DNA of 64,000 nt from Paenibacillus xylanilyticus (GCF_013359935.1 NZ_JABMCB010000192.1:186001-250000), one strand, 5' to 3'. Numbered from the stretch's first letter, positions 1 through 8,921 are shown. Numbers and translations: made by a program. Notes: a model not told the origin generated them from the letters alone.

Positions 1-2
1 AT

Positions 3-359
3 GCCAAAGCATCGGTACTTACCAAATCAGCGGATAATAAGCTTGTAATGCAACCCAACGAGTATGTATGGGAAGAAGACATGGAAGGCATATCCGTAGA
101 AAGGGTCGGTCGATATTTATGTGTTGTCATTCACGACAAAGCACGGAGTCATGATATGGATTTCGTTAACATTGTCTATGTAGATGATAATGGGGATGAG
201 CGAAAGGATCGTTATTATTTTAATGGAAAGCAAGCCATTATTATTCCAATGCCAACCCGAAAAGAATCCGTTGTCGTTGCTATTTACGGGAATGATGGCT
301 TTATCCATGACATGGTTAAACGCTTCCCTGAGATCGTGTTACAGCAAAATCATCTATAG
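3..359 (+). CDS. 3' end of an unidentified protein (partial)
   Basis: The frame is open from the left edge, so the true start lies outside the window; the ATG at 48 is only an internal methionine candidate. About 118 residues are visible. They are acidic, mixed alpha/beta in character and end in VLQQNHL. There is no membrane segment and no motif I recognise. The gene ends just before a palindromic terminator shared with the convergent SDR gene. The function is unknown. Confidence 0.6.
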   Translation, partial: AKASVLTKSADNKLVMQPNEYVWEEDMEGISVERVGRYLCVVIHDKARSHDMDFVNIVYVDDNGDERKDRYYFNGKQAIIIPMPTRKESVVVAIYGNDGFIHDMVKRFPEIVLQQNHL

Positions 360-403
360 TGTTAATTCCAAAAATAACGGATAGGTAATTAACAAGGTAG
401 AGA

Positions 404-431
404 AAGGAAGGGGCTGATCAGCCCCTTTCCA
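404..431. terminator. Bidirectional terminator between convergent genes
   Basis: The self-complementary core GGGGCTGATCAGCCCC (410-425) is extended by AAAGG/CCTTT-like flanks. It sits between two genes that converge on it. The T-run is short on either strand, so termination strength is uncertain. Confidence 0.6.
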
Positions 432-447
432 TTAGCAGTAGTCACTT

Positions 448-1326
448 TTAATCAAGTAAGCCCCGTTCTTTCATCAATTGCTGAGTCACCTTCCACAGCT
501 TGTTTTGCATTCCGGCATCTCCGCCTGGATATACAGGAGTGATCGCCGCTCCGCTGCCCACATTGAAATAGCCTCCCGAAACCTCACCAAATGTCGGTTC
601 CACTGCCAAACGAGTCATGATGTCCGCTCCCCGGCGTGGGTCGCCAATGTGCAGAAACGTTAAAATGCGCTCAAGCACACTCGCAAACCATAGCTCCCGT
701 CCGAGACCTGTAACATTGAAGCCTGGGTTTAAGGCATTTACACAAATTCCGGTTCCTTCCCATTGTCTGGCTAGTTCAGCAGTAAACATAATATTAAGCA
801 GTTTGGTTTTGCCATAGATTGGAGAGGAACCGCGTGCAGTAAAGGGAGTGGTATCCGTCAAGTCATTTGGCAGCACAAGTTTGCCATGATTTCGCGAAGC
901 TTCAGATGCAACATTAACGACACGGGCATGACCTGCCTGGATGAGAGAAGATTTTAATGTTTGCGTTAGCAGCCAAGGGGCCAGATAGTTCACGGCGATC
1001 ATCTCGGCAAACCCTTCGGAAGTGACTCTCTGTTCAAAAGCATGAAGTCCCGCATTATTCAAAAGTACATCGATACGCGGATAAGCGGATGCAAGCTCAA
1101 GCCCGATACGTTTTACATCGCTCAGTAAGGACAAGTCTCCGAAGAAAAAGTTGACCTTGGCGGAAGGAACGATTTCCTTAATTTTCTTTCGGGTGGCTTC
1201 GGCACGTTCTTCGCTTCGGGCTGTGAGTACAAGGTGAGCCCCGCGCTTCGCAAGTTCCATGGCAGCAAGCTGCCCCAATCCGCTTGTTGCTCCGGTGATC
1301 ACAATTATAGGATGTGTTGTTTTCAT
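448..1326 (-). CDS. Short-chain dehydrogenase/reductase (SDR)
   Basis: This 292-aa cytoplasmic NAD(P)-dependent oxidoreductase has a full classical SDR motif set. The cofactor-binding TGATSGLG is at residues 11-18, NNAG at 90-93, a catalytic Ser near 141-144, and YGKTK with Tyr171/Lys175. The layout and length resemble the retinol dehydrogenase/WW-oxidoreductase-like subgroup, but the substrate cannot be read from sequence. The start is supported by AAGGAG a few bases upstream. It diverges from a MarR regulator across a 134-bp spacer holding two matching inverted repeats, so it is probably repressed by that regulator. Confidence 0.88.
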   Translation of the reverse strand: MKTTHPIIVITGATSGLGQLAAMELAKRGAHLVLTARSEERAEATRKKIKEIVPSAKVNFFFGDLSLLSDVKRIGLELASAYPRIDVLLNNAGLHAFEQRVTSEGFAEMIAVNYLAPWLLTQTLKSSLIQAGHARVVNVASEASRNHGKLVLPNDLTDTTPFTARGSSPIYGKTKLLNIMFTAELARQWEGTGICVNALNPGFNVTGLGRELWFASVLERILTFLHIGDPRRGADIMTRLAVEPTFGEVSGGYFNVGSGAAITPVYPGGDAGMQNKLWKVTQQLMKERGLLD

Positions 1327-1365
1327 AGTTAAGCTCCTTTTGACACGATCTGGGTCGGTAGATAT

Positions 1366-1415
1366 AATTGATATAAATCAACTATATAGATTAATTGATA
1401 TTTGTCAACTATATA
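1366..1415. promoter_or_regulatory. Twin inverted-repeat operator between SDR and MarR genes
   Basis: Two copies of one site lie head to tail: TTGATATAAATCAA at 1368-1381 and TTGATATTTGTCAA at 1395-1408. Both are flanked by AA on the left and CTATAT on the right. They repeat with a 27-bp period and form TTGA...TCAA dyads of the size MarR dimers bind. Their position between divergent starts fits control of both genes by the MarR product. Confidence 0.65.
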
Positions 1416-1460
1416 TCCGGAAGCCTGCTTTGATGTATTGAGGAGAGGGGAACGACAATA

Positions 1461-1919
1461 ATGACCGAAAATTCATTTCGAACCCAAGACAGAGAAACGC
1501 TGGAGCTGGCACTTGGTGAGCAGATTCATGCCCTGATTAGTGCTTCGCATGCGCTCAATGTCCGATCTGCCGAGCGTTTTGATGCGACCCTGCAGCCTGC
1601 TGCTTTTCATCTGGTACGGTGGCTGTACTCTTATGGCCCTACAAGCGCCGCAGCTTTGGCAGAAGCAACTGCGATGGACCGCAGCTCGGTAAGCCGTTTA
1701 ATTAAACAACTTGAAAAGTCGGGATATGTGAGCAAGGAGCCGGATCCCAATGATCGGCGCGGCGTTTTGCTGTCTCTGACGGAGCTCGGTCAGCAATCGA
1801 CGGTGAGTGCACTGAAGGAAAAGGAGTCTGTTTTTTATGACCGTATATCCAGATGGGATGATAAGGAGCTGGAGCGTTTCACCAGTATGCTTCGGCAGTT
1901 TAACGGGTTAGAAGGATAA
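1461..1919 (+). CDS. MarR family transcriptional regulator
   Basis: This 152-aa winged-helix regulator has an N-terminal dimerisation helix, then a helix-turn-helix around residues 60-85 (TSAAALAEATAMDRSSVSRL). The recognition helix is followed by the wing motif DPNDRRGVLLSLTELG, which is the MarR signature. The start follows GGAGAGGGG. It is divergent from the SDR gene, and the twin dyad in the spacer is its likely operator. The inducing ligand is unknown. Confidence 0.9.
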   Translation: MTENSFRTQDRETLELALGEQIHALISASHALNVRSAERFDATLQPAAFHLVRWLYSYGPTSAAALAEATAMDRSSVSRLIKQLEKSGYVSKEPDPNDRRGVLLSLTELGQQSTVSALKEKESVFYDRISRWDDKELERFTSMLRQFNGLEG

Positions 1920-2065
1920 TGATAGGTTCTGTGGTGGGATTACTTTTCTATATCATTGATTATTCTTGATTTCACATTCCGTTCACTATCGCTTCACAAA
2001 AGTAAACATGTAAAGGCAAGGTCAAAATGACGACCGAGCTCATTGTACCCGCGGAGTCTAGGCGC

Positions 2066-2097
2066 AGAGCGCTAATGAATTCGGGGGTGCTCTTTTT
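2066..2097 (+). terminator. Probable terminator downstream of the MarR gene
   Basis: AGAGC (2066-2070) pairs with GCTCT (2089-2093). The stem extends inward by about three pairs including G-U pairs and is followed directly by TTTT. It lies about 150 bp after the MarR stop. Confidence 0.5.
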
Positions 2098-2394
2098 CAT
2101 GACCCGGTCAAGGCTAGCCTGATATGTTTACAAACACCTTCAATTTCTCCCCTTCAACACATCTATTTCGCTGTATTCTTTTCCTGCCATCCACAGCAGT
2201 GGTGGAACTTTCCTGAATGGTGAACAATCTCTGAATTTTGCATCACCCACTAACGGGTGCTTCAACCTAGATTTTTCACCCCGTTAACTGAGCAATGTAG
2301 AGCATGACCCTGGTAGAGAAAGGAAGAGAAACGATCAACGGAATATGAAGAAATGTAGGGATATGTAAAATTTTCTATAGGCGCTTTCAACGCG

Positions 2395-2423
2395 TTGACC
2401 CTGCTCTCAAAGTCTCTTATATT
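2395..2423 (+). promoter_or_regulatory. Sigma-A-type promoter of the SLH protein gene
   Basis: TTGACC (2395-2400) and TATATT (2418-2423) are separated by exactly 17 bp. Transcription would begin near 2430, about 25 bases before the GGAGGG ribosome site. Confidence 0.6.
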
Positions 2424-2464
2424 TACTCCCGGCACAACAACACAGAACGGGTGGAGGGATCAGG

Positions 2465-5400
2465 TTGTTCAACAAAAAAGGAAAGAAAATGCTAGCTATG
2501 CTTACGCTGATACCGCTGGCTACAGGGATGGTCATGGGAGCTTTTCCTGCGGCTGTTACCTATGCAGATCCGGGAGATAACTCGCCGATCAACAGCACGG
2601 CAAGGGGTTCATGGCAAACGGGGGATTTGCATGTACATACTTTTGAGTCGGATGACGCACAGAATTCGCTGGAGACCGTCCTCGATGCGGGCCTAACGCA
2701 ATATGGGCTGGACTGGATCGCGCTCACGGATCATTTGCGCTTATCCAAGCGGGATCACAACGGAAACGAAATTCAGGGCGGGCCCATTCCGATGTCCTTG
2801 GGGATGAATGAATATCAGGTACCACAGATCAAGGCGCTTCAGGAGCAAGGCAAATATGCAGGCAAGACGATCTTCTCCGGCTTTGAATGGGACATGCCGA
2901 CACATGAACACGTTGGGGTGGGGATTCTCACAGATGAACCGAACTCAACCGAAGCATTGGAAGCTGCCAAAGAATTCGAATATCGTTTTACCAATCGTGA
3001 TGCGAATCTGTTTGATCCAGCGGACGTCGCAGCCTGGAATGAGACTGGCGGACGTGCCTACACGACGCATCAGGATGCGCTCACTGCCATTGAATGGCTG
3101 AAAACCAACTATCCCACGACGAGTTATGCGATGATCAACCATCCTTCGCGTGGCAAAAACAAATATACGATTGCGGACTTCCGCGAGTTCAACGATCTGG
3201 CCCCACAAGTGGTATTTGGTATTGAAGGCATGCTGGGTAACCAGATGGAACCGGATCGCGGGGGATATAACACAAGCTACAACGTGTCTAATCCGACTGC
3301 AGATGATGGATACAAGTACCGTACATACGGCGGTGTGGACTACATGGTTGCCAAAGTGGGCGGACTGTGGGACGCACTGCTGGGAGAAGGACGCCACTTC
3401 TGGAACTATGGTAACTCGGATTACCATTTCAAGACGATTGGCACGAATTCCAGTGGTTACTTCCCGGGCGAATATGCCAAGACCTACTCCTGGGTTGAGG
3501 GCAGCGGAATGCAGGCGGTGCTGGATGGCCTTCGTTCCGGAAAATCATTTTCCGTGTTCGGCGATCTGATTAACGCACTGGATTTCACTGCAACCGGAGC
3601 GGGTGCTCAGGCTGAAATGGGTGGAGATCTCAATGTGACGCAAGGCGACGAAGTGGAGCTGAAAATCCGGTTCAAGAGCCCAGCGGGCAATAACTATGAA
3701 ACACCAATCAACAGCGGTACTTCTGCTGGACAGGTGCCCGTGGTAGATCACGTCGACCTGATCGCAGGGGATGTGACAGGCAAGGCCGAGAAGGGAACAG
3801 CCGCCTATAACAAGGATACCAACGACTCCACCAGAGTGCTGGCTACCTTCACATCTGATGATTGGACGACAGATGCCGAAGGCTACAATGTCATCACGTA
3901 CAAGATCAAAGCGACGGATCAAGATCAGTATTTCCGCCTGCGCGGGACGAACCTCGGTATGAATGTTCCGGGCGAGACGGTGAATGGTGAACCACAGCTT
4001 GATCCAAAGAACATGACAGCTGACGCAGAAACGCGTTTCAACGAAATTAATGACAGCAACTACCGGGATCTATGGTTCTACTCCAATCCGATCTTCGTGA
4101 GTGCGACACCTTACAGTGATGTACAGGCGGTAACCGATACGCTCCAAGCGATTGATCTGGGGGACCTGAACGCGGTCACTTCCGACCTCACCCTTCCTGT
4201 TGAAGGGAAACATGGTGCGACGATCAGCTGGTCCAGCTCCAAACCGGAACTGATCAATAATCAAGGCAAACTGCTGGCACAGCCGGATAACAATGAACGA
4301 TTGGAACTGACGGCAACGGTACAACGCGGCAGCGAAATTCAAACGAAAATGTTCACCGTCATCGTAGAGGGCAGCAATAATCAGGTTCTGGTGCTGAAAA
4401 GCAATATGACCACCACGGACGGCCAGCCGTATCATACGGATACATGGACGAATCAGTCCGTAAATGTTAGTGTAACCAGCGCGGTATATGCACCGGCCAC
4501 TTCGGCGACCATTGAGCTGTCCCGTGATGGAGGTCAGACGTATGAACCCTATACAGAGAATACGCCTTTGGAGGTTATTGAGCCTGGAGAACACAGCCTG
4601 TTATTCCGAGCTACGGACGATCTGAGCGGGGAGTACACTCTATCCGTGGTTGTAAAGATAGATCGTGAAATTCCTGTCATTACGCTGCAAGGCAGCAGCC
4701 AGATGACACTGAATGTGGGAGACAACTACAACGAGCCTGGAGCACAGGCATCCGACAATGTAGGCATCAGTGGTTCCGTGCAGATCGATGGCACAGTGAA
4801 TACACAAGCGGCGGGAATCTATACCCTTCGTTATAACGTAAAAGATATCGCTGGCAATGCAGCAGAGGAAGTTACACGTACCATTACGGTACAAGCCAGT
4901 TCGAGCAATGGCGGAGGTGGATCAGGTGGCGGCAATGGGGGCAGCTCCGGTGGAAATACAGGCGGAAGTACGCCAAGCGTACCGACAACCCCTACCGTTC
5001 CAACAACACCAACCACTCCAGAAACAGGATCGGACTCATCCACTGAAGTGAAGGTAGAGGTGGAAGCGAATCAGCCTGTACAAACGGGTATTACAAACGT
5101 GGTGGAATTCAGCGCACCGGCTGGAGCCATTGGGGTAAAAGATACCTTGCAGTTGTCCGTGGTTACTCAGGACAAACTGCAAAATGCAGCTTCGCTGAAG
5201 ATACTGGGCCAAGCGGTACAAATTAGCCGCACAGGTGGACGGACACTGAACAATCCGGCTGAGTTGAGCCTGAATTATGATCCGGCAGATCTGACAAGTG
5301 GAACGAAGCCGGCCATATACTATTACAATGAAGCTCGTCAGAGCTGGGTATTTGTCGGTGGAGAGACGAATGCCGCAGGAACCATAACGGCGAATGTGAA

Positions 5401-5995
5401 TCACCTGGGTACCTTTGTAGTGTCCAGCTACACACCAGCGAACCTGACGGATCTGAATGGACACTGGGCATCCGATTATGCGGATCGTCTGATTGGCATG
5501 AATGTCATCCAAGGTTATGCCGATGGAACATTCCAACCGTCCAAGGAGATTACAAGAGCAGAGTTTGTTACATTGCTTAGCAAAGCATTGGCACTTAAAA
5601 CGGAAGCGTCCAATACTTCGTTTGCCGATGAGGAAACTGTACCCGCATGGGCGAAGTCCGAGATTGCAGCAGCTGTGCAAGCCGGAATCGTGACCGGTTA
5701 CGGGGACCATACATTCAAGCCGGATCGCACCATTACCCGTGCCGAGATGGCCGTGATGATGGCGAAGGCGCTGAAGTTGAGCGATGTGCAAGCAGGAACG
5801 AATGGAGAGGCTGTCAAACCAAGCTTCACCGATGCTGCACAAACTCCGGTTTGGGCGCAGGATGCCATGAATACAGCAGTTCAAGCCAATATTGTGAGCG
5901 GATATACGGACAATACGGTTCGTGCAGGGAATATGACGACCCGTGCGGAAGCAGCGGCGATGATTTACAAATTGCTGCTCGCGATGTACGTGTAA
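2465..5995 (+). CDS. Surface-anchored PHP-domain (CehA/McbA-like) metallohydrolase with SLH repeats
   Basis: The 1176-aa product is exported and bound to the cell wall. A signal peptide (about 1-34, cleavage near TYA-DPGD) leads into a PHP-type domain. That domain shows GDLHVHT at 53-59, ALTDH ending at His90, an EWD...HEH cluster near 141-149, NHPSR and GNSDYH, which are metal ligands typical of CehA/McbA-like phosphoesterases. Next come an immunoglobulin-like atrophied-repeat region, a DUF5011-like domain (PVITLQG...), a Gly/Ser then Thr/Pro linker (about 814-860), and three SLH domains at the C-terminus (about 990-1176). The start is TTG: GGAGGG lies six bases upstream and no ATG fits. The substrate is unknown; phosphodiesters or nucleic acid are possible by family. 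It is monocistronic between a promoter and a strong terminator. Confidence 0.85.
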   Translation: MFNKKGKKMLAMLTLIPLATGMVMGAFPAAVTYADPGDNSPINSTARGSWQTGDLHVHTFESDDAQNSLETVLDAGLTQYGLDWIALTDHLRLSKRDHNGNEIQGGPIPMSLGMNEYQVPQIKALQEQGKYAGKTIFSGFEWDMPTHEHVGVGILTDEPNSTEALEAAKEFEYRFTNRDANLFDPADVAAWNETGGRAYTTHQDALTAIEWLKTNYPTTSYAMINHPSRGKNKYTIADFREFNDLAPQVVFGIEGMLGNQMEPDRGGYNTSYNVSNPTADDGYKYRTYGGVDYMVAKVGGLWDALLGEGRHFWNYGNSDYHFKTIGTNSSGYFPGEYAKTYSWVEGSGMQAVLDGLRSGKSFSVFGDLINALDFTATGAGAQAEMGGDLNVTQGDEVELKIRFKSPAGNNYETPINSGTSAGQVPVVDHVDLIAGDVTGKAEKGTAAYNKDTNDSTRVLATFTSDDWTTDAEGYNVITYKIKATDQDQYFRLRGTNLGMNVPGETVNGEPQLDPKNMTADAETRFNEINDSNYRDLWFYSNPIFVSATPYSDVQAVTDTLQAIDLGDLNAVTSDLTLPVEGKHGATISWSSSKPELINNQGKLLAQPDNNERLELTATVQRGSEIQTKMFTVIVEGSNNQVLVLKSNMTTTDGQPYHTDTWTNQSVNVSVTSAVYAPATSATIELSRDGGQTYEPYTENTPLEVIEPGEHSLLFRATDDLSGEYTLSVVVKIDREIPVITLQGSSQMTLNVGDNYNEPGAQASDNVGISGSVQIDGTVNTQAAGIYTLRYNVKDIAGNAAEEVTRTITVQASSSNGGGGSGGGNGGSSGGNTGGSTPSVPTTPTVPTTPTTPETGSDSSTEVKVEVEANQPVQTGITNVVEFSAPAGAIGVKDTLQLSVVTQDKLQNAASLKILGQAVQISRTGGRTLNNPAELSLNYDPADLTSGTKPAIYYYNEARQSWVFVGGETNAAGTITANVNHLGTFVVSSYTPANLTDLNGHWASDYADRLIGMNVIQGYADGTFQPSKEITRAEFVTLLSKALALKTEASNTSFADEETVPAWAKSEIAAAVQAGIVTGYGDHTFKPDRTITRAEMAVMMAKALKLSDVQAGTNGEAVKPSFTDAAQTPVWAQDAMNTAVQANIVSGYTDNTVRAGNMTTRAEAAAMIYKLLLAMYV

Positions 5996-6011
5996 AGAAT
6001 GCCAAATTAAA

Positions 6012-6050
6012 ATGAAGGAGTACCACTTTCGTGGTACTCCTTCATTTTTT
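6012..6050 (+). terminator. Strong intrinsic terminator of the SLH protein gene
   Basis: A perfect 15-bp stem (6012-6026 with 6031-6045) has a TTTC loop and is followed by TTTTT. The stop codon of the small minus-strand gene at 6042 lies inside the stem. Confidence 0.92.
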
Positions 6051-6200
6051 CTGTATTTTTAAAAGTAAAATCAAAATATAAACAAGCAGGGTGAGTATCA
6101 GGGCGGAACCCAAATACAGACCAACAGTACCTATGGCAATGAATATGTAAGTCACAATTAAACAAGCCAAATACAATAAAAAAATCTTTAGTATCTTTAT
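6042..6200 (-). CDS. 52-aa two-helix membrane protein, apparent ATA start
   Basis: The frame encodes a hydrophobic protein beginning IKILKIFLLYLACL and ending LLLKIQKK. It has two predicted membrane helices (about 4-23 and 27-47) joined by a short GTVG turn, and lysines at both ends. AGGAGGAG lies six bases before the ATA codon at 6200, and a TGA stop directly precedes it, so no upstream start is possible. The next usable codon is TTG at codon 9, which would remove half of helix 1. Either ATA initiates or an ATG has mutated. It lies downstream of the DUF554 gene and its terminator. The function is unknown. Confidence 0.5.
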   Translation of the reverse strand: MKILKIFLLYLACLIVTYIFIAIGTVGLYLGSALILTLLVYILILLLKIQKK

Positions 6201-6228
6201 TCAGATCTCCTCCTATATCCAGTAAAAG

Positions 6229-6256
6229 ACTTATCCGAATAGGATAAGCCTCTTAG
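6229..6256 (-). terminator. Terminator of the amidohydrolase-DUF554 unit
   Basis: On the minus strand GCTTATCC and GGATAAG form a stem around TATTC and are followed by TCTTTT. It lies about 85 bp beyond the DUF554 stop. Confidence 0.6.
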
Positions 6257-6333
6257 CTGCTTCTGTCTACCAAATTTTACAAGTATAATTGTTTACTTCA
6301 GATCGTTGATCAACACTTGTTTTCCTTCTTACT

Positions 6334-6810
6334 CTATAACACAAATAGGGGGATAAATAAGCCCGGAAGTAAATTCAAGGAGGAAGCCAGAATCAATGCC
6401 GTAATGCCCGAGAAAATGGTGTTGATTTGCAAGAACGTGTTATCTCCCTGCAGCGCACTTTGCAGCGGTCCCAGAATCGGTATCGACCCCAAGCATAACA
6501 AAGAGAACGCGACGGTTAATCCTTCATTCAGGCCGTTGGATGAGAAGCGGGTCATGATCTTGGACAGCATCTGATCGAAATTAATCAGTTGACCGATAAT
6601 TCCGCCTACCGTAAGAAAGATAACAAACATGACCTGATACTGGCTGGTGGAGATGCTGTCCATGGTTGTACTGATGCCGATGATGACTGCACTTATCCCG
6701 ATGATCTGATACAGGATGGCCTTATATCCGTCATTCACAAACTTTTTGGAAATAGCTCCAATGGTACTTCCGAATATAATGGAAAAGCAATTGACTAATA
6801 TTCCTAACAT
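6334..6810 (-). CDS. DUF554 membrane protein, shortened
   Basis: This 158-aa polytopic membrane protein of the DUF554 (YdfK/YqgA) family begins MLGILVNCFSIIFGSTIGA, the family's first helix. It keeps the GGIIGQLI and FSLLCLGSIPILGPLQSALQGD blocks. Members I recall are about 225-235 aa. Here helix GITALILASSLN runs straight into LLPGLFIPLFVL, which resembles the family's last few residues, so roughly 65-70 residues appear to be missing internally. Family function is unknown. Its ATG lies 16 bp after the amidohydrolase stop and has a CAGGAG site, so the two genes form an operon. Confidence 0.75.
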   Translation of the reverse strand: MLGILVNCFSIIFGSTIGAISKKFVNDGYKAILYQIIGISAVIIGISTTMDSISTSQYQVMFVIFLTVGGIIGQLINFDQMLSKIMTRFSSNGLNEGLTVAFSLLCLGSIPILGPLQSALQGDNTFLQINTIFSGITALILASSLNLLPGLFIPLFVL

Positions 6811-6826
6811 GATTTCACTCCTGAAT

Positions 6827-8149
6827 TCACCAAACCGAGTTTAGAACATCGTCTACTTCTTGTATTCTCGTCACAGATGGTGTTTGAATTAGATTTCCTT
6901 TGACCATGACCATGCGTACATCGGATAGTGCTTCAATGTTTTCCAATGGACTCTGGTCCAGCACGATCAGATCTGCCTGTTTTCCGATATCGACCGTACC
7001 TGTAACGTCCTCAATGCCCAGGATCTTCGCGTTGGTCCGGGTCACCATATCAATCAGCTGCTTGTTGTTAAGGCTGGTCTGTTTGATGTAGTAGTCCATC
7101 TCTCTCCACATGTCATAGTGAGTCACGTACGACATGGCGGCATCGGTACCAAGACCGATGGTAATGTCGTTTTCGATGGCTTGTTTGGCACCTTTTAACA
7201 TGGATGTATACACGAGTCTGGAGTTTTCTTTCACAGTTGGGCTCACCTTCGTTACGCTGGTATCGAGTAAAGCAGAGGGATAAGCAGCTAGAAAGGTAGG
7301 AATAAGTGCAGTATAGCCATTCAGGGCATTGGGATTGTTTTTGAACAGGCTGATAATCTCGTCGTCCATCTCGGAGCCGTGCTCAATCGTATCGACGCCA
7401 CCTTTTAACGCGACTCTGACACCTTCCGTACTTTCCACGTGAGCTGCCACGCGCAATCCGATCTTGTGGGCTTCATCGCAGATCGCTGCAACTTCCTCCA
7501 CTGTCATCTGTAAACGACCTGCTTCGCCGACCATTTTCGCATCCGTAACACCGCCAGTCACGCAGATTTTGATGAGATCCACGCCGTTCTTCACATTGAT
7601 GCGTACATTTTTTCGTGCTTCCCAAGGGGAGTCTCCGACCAGAGCCAAAAAAGGAGCGCCATGTCCTCCCGTTACGCTTAGGAAAAATCCAGAGACAAGC
7701 AGATTGGGACCAACGAATTCACCGTTATTAATCTCATCCCGCAACTTGACATCGGTATAGAAGAATTCGCCGACACTGCGCATCGTGGTTACGCCCGCGT
7801 GGAGTGCGGTCAGTGCATTGCGTTTCATTCGTTTTTTCAGAACGTTCTTACCGAATTTGGTATTCAGGATCCGATCATATGCGAACTGCAGCATGCCTTC
7901 GCTGACGGACAGGCTGAATGGCTTACCATCCGCAAAGAGATGAACGTGGGCGTTGATCAGTCCTGGCATCACGTATTTGCCCGAGAGATCAATGACCTCA
8001 TAGTGGTTCGGGATGGTCAGTTCGCTCGATTTTCCAATAGCCTGAATCTTTCCTTGTTCATTCACGAGTATGGTCATGTTTTTCTCCATATTTCGTTGCT
8101 GGTCTCCATTAATGATGTGGCCGTTTACTAATGCGTAACCTGTTTTCAT
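6827..8149 (-). CDS. Metal-dependent amidohydrolase (imidazolonepropionase/prolidase-like)
   Basis: The 440-aa cytoplasmic enzyme has the amidohydrolase TIM-barrel pattern. HVH is at 68-70 after MPGLINA, followed by a Lys in LIKICVTGG (about 190-200), His in RVAAHVES, His in TIEHGSEMDD and Asp in GLGTDAA. Together these give a binuclear metal site. The N-terminal beta-sandwich and C-terminal return strand are present. The start was set at the ATG preceded by AAGGAGG; a longer frame back to 8215 lacks such a site. Relatives cleave aryl-dipeptides or cyclic amides, and the substrate here is not determined. It is upstream of and co-transcribed with the DUF554 gene; a TetR gene lies upstream on the same strand. 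Confidence 0.85.
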   Translation of the reverse strand: MKTGYALVNGHIINGDQQRNMEKNMTILVNEQGKIQAIGKSSELTIPNHYEVIDLSGKYVMPGLINAHVHLFADGKPFSLSVSEGMLQFAYDRILNTKFGKNVLKKRMKRNALTALHAGVTTMRSVGEFFYTDVKLRDEINNGEFVGPNLLVSGFFLSVTGGHGAPFLALVGDSPWEARKNVRINVKNGVDLIKICVTGGVTDAKMVGEAGRLQMTVEEVAAICDEAHKIGLRVAAHVESTEGVRVALKGGVDTIEHGSEMDDEIISLFKNNPNALNGYTALIPTFLAAYPSALLDTSVTKVSPTVKENSRLVYTSMLKGAKQAIENDITIGLGTDAAMSYVTHYDMWREMDYYIKQTSLNNKQLIDMVTRTNAKILGIEDVTGTVDIGKQADLIVLDQSPLENIEALSDVRMVMVKGNLIQTPSVTRIQEVDDVLNSVW

Positions 8150-8306
8150 ATCGTTTTTCCTCCTTAGGTATGTAACAAACTTTAATAATGAATAATAAAT
8201 TCGTTTTTGGGTCAAAAAAATAGGATTCGTATCTTAGACTTTTTTTGGCGTGCGGACCAAGTTTGTTTTGACCTGATCTGCACGCTTACCAGCTTGGATA
8301 TATCCA

Positions 8307-8921
8307 TTATTCGCTCAAACTCTTCATGCCGTACAATCGGTATACATACAATGCTTCGAATATCTGCTTGCGGCTGTCCTCACTCATGTCCCGTTTCAAT
8401 AAATCGAGGTTCATATCGATCACATTGTGAGCAAGGATATCGAGCAAGATCAGGTTTTCTTCCATTCCAATCTCATAATGTTTGTACTGCTTTTTGAGAT
8501 AGGCTTTCTTGGTTTCGATCATGGTCTCGACGAGCTCGTTCTTGGCGTTGGTGTAGATTGTTCCTTTGTTCTTTTCGAAAATGATGATGATCTGGTTCCG
8601 GTATTTGCGTAATACATCAACCTGTTCCTGTAGCAGTGCGGATTTTCTATCACTATCCGTTTCCGCATCGAACAAGTTCTGATTATCGAAATGGATCGTA
8701 TCGACCAGTACTTTCTTCAGGTAATCCACCAGATCAGGCGGCACAACCGCGTAGAACAGATCCTTTTTGTTTTTAAAATACGTATAGATATTGCCTACGG
8801 AAATATTGATTTCGTTCGCGATGTCGCTCATCTTGGCATCCACAAATCCCTTTTCATAGAACACCTTCAGCGCTGCGTATTCAATTTCTTTCCTGACTTC
8901 GTCTTTCTTGGCTTGCACCAT
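8307..8921 (-). CDS. TetR family transcriptional regulator
   Basis: The 204-aa regulator has the TetR N-terminal helix-turn-helix (about 25-50: MSDIANEINISVGNIYTYFKNKKDLFYAV) and a long helical ligand domain. The ATG at 8921 was chosen because AAGGAG lies just upstream; extension to 8990 is possible but unsupported. It lies upstream of the amidohydrolase-DUF554 pair on the same strand with a 157-bp gap, so control of that pair is a fair inference. The ligand is unknown. Confidence 0.88.
   Translation of the reverse strand: MVQAKKDEVRKEIEYAALKVFYEKGFVDAKMSDIANEINISVGNIYTYFKNKKDLFYAVVPPDLVDYLKKVLVDTIHFDNQNLFDAETDSDRKSALLQEQVDVLRKYRNQIIIIFEKNKGTIYTNAKNELVETMIETKKAYLKKQYKHYEIGMEENLILLDILAHNVIDMNLDLLKRDMSEDSRKQIFEALYVYRLYGMKSLSE

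Larger units (their letters stand above)
1920..2464 (+). other. Long intergenic region before the SLH protein gene
   Basis: This 545-bp stretch has no gene I can support. It holds the terminator-like hairpin at 2066-2097, a smaller CACCC/GGGTG hairpin near 2244-2261, and a sigma-A-like promoter at 2395-2423. The long leader could carry regulation, but no known riboswitch consensus was recognised. Confidence 0.5.

Noticed and set aside
2376..2392. CcpA cre site near the SLH gene promoter
   Set aside because: The best alignment (TGAAAGCGCCTATA) has at least two mismatches at key positions.
5036..5884. 282-codon minus-strand open frame opposite the SLH domains
   Set aside because: It mirrors conserved SLH codons and has low-complexity Cys/His/Arg content typical of shadow frames.
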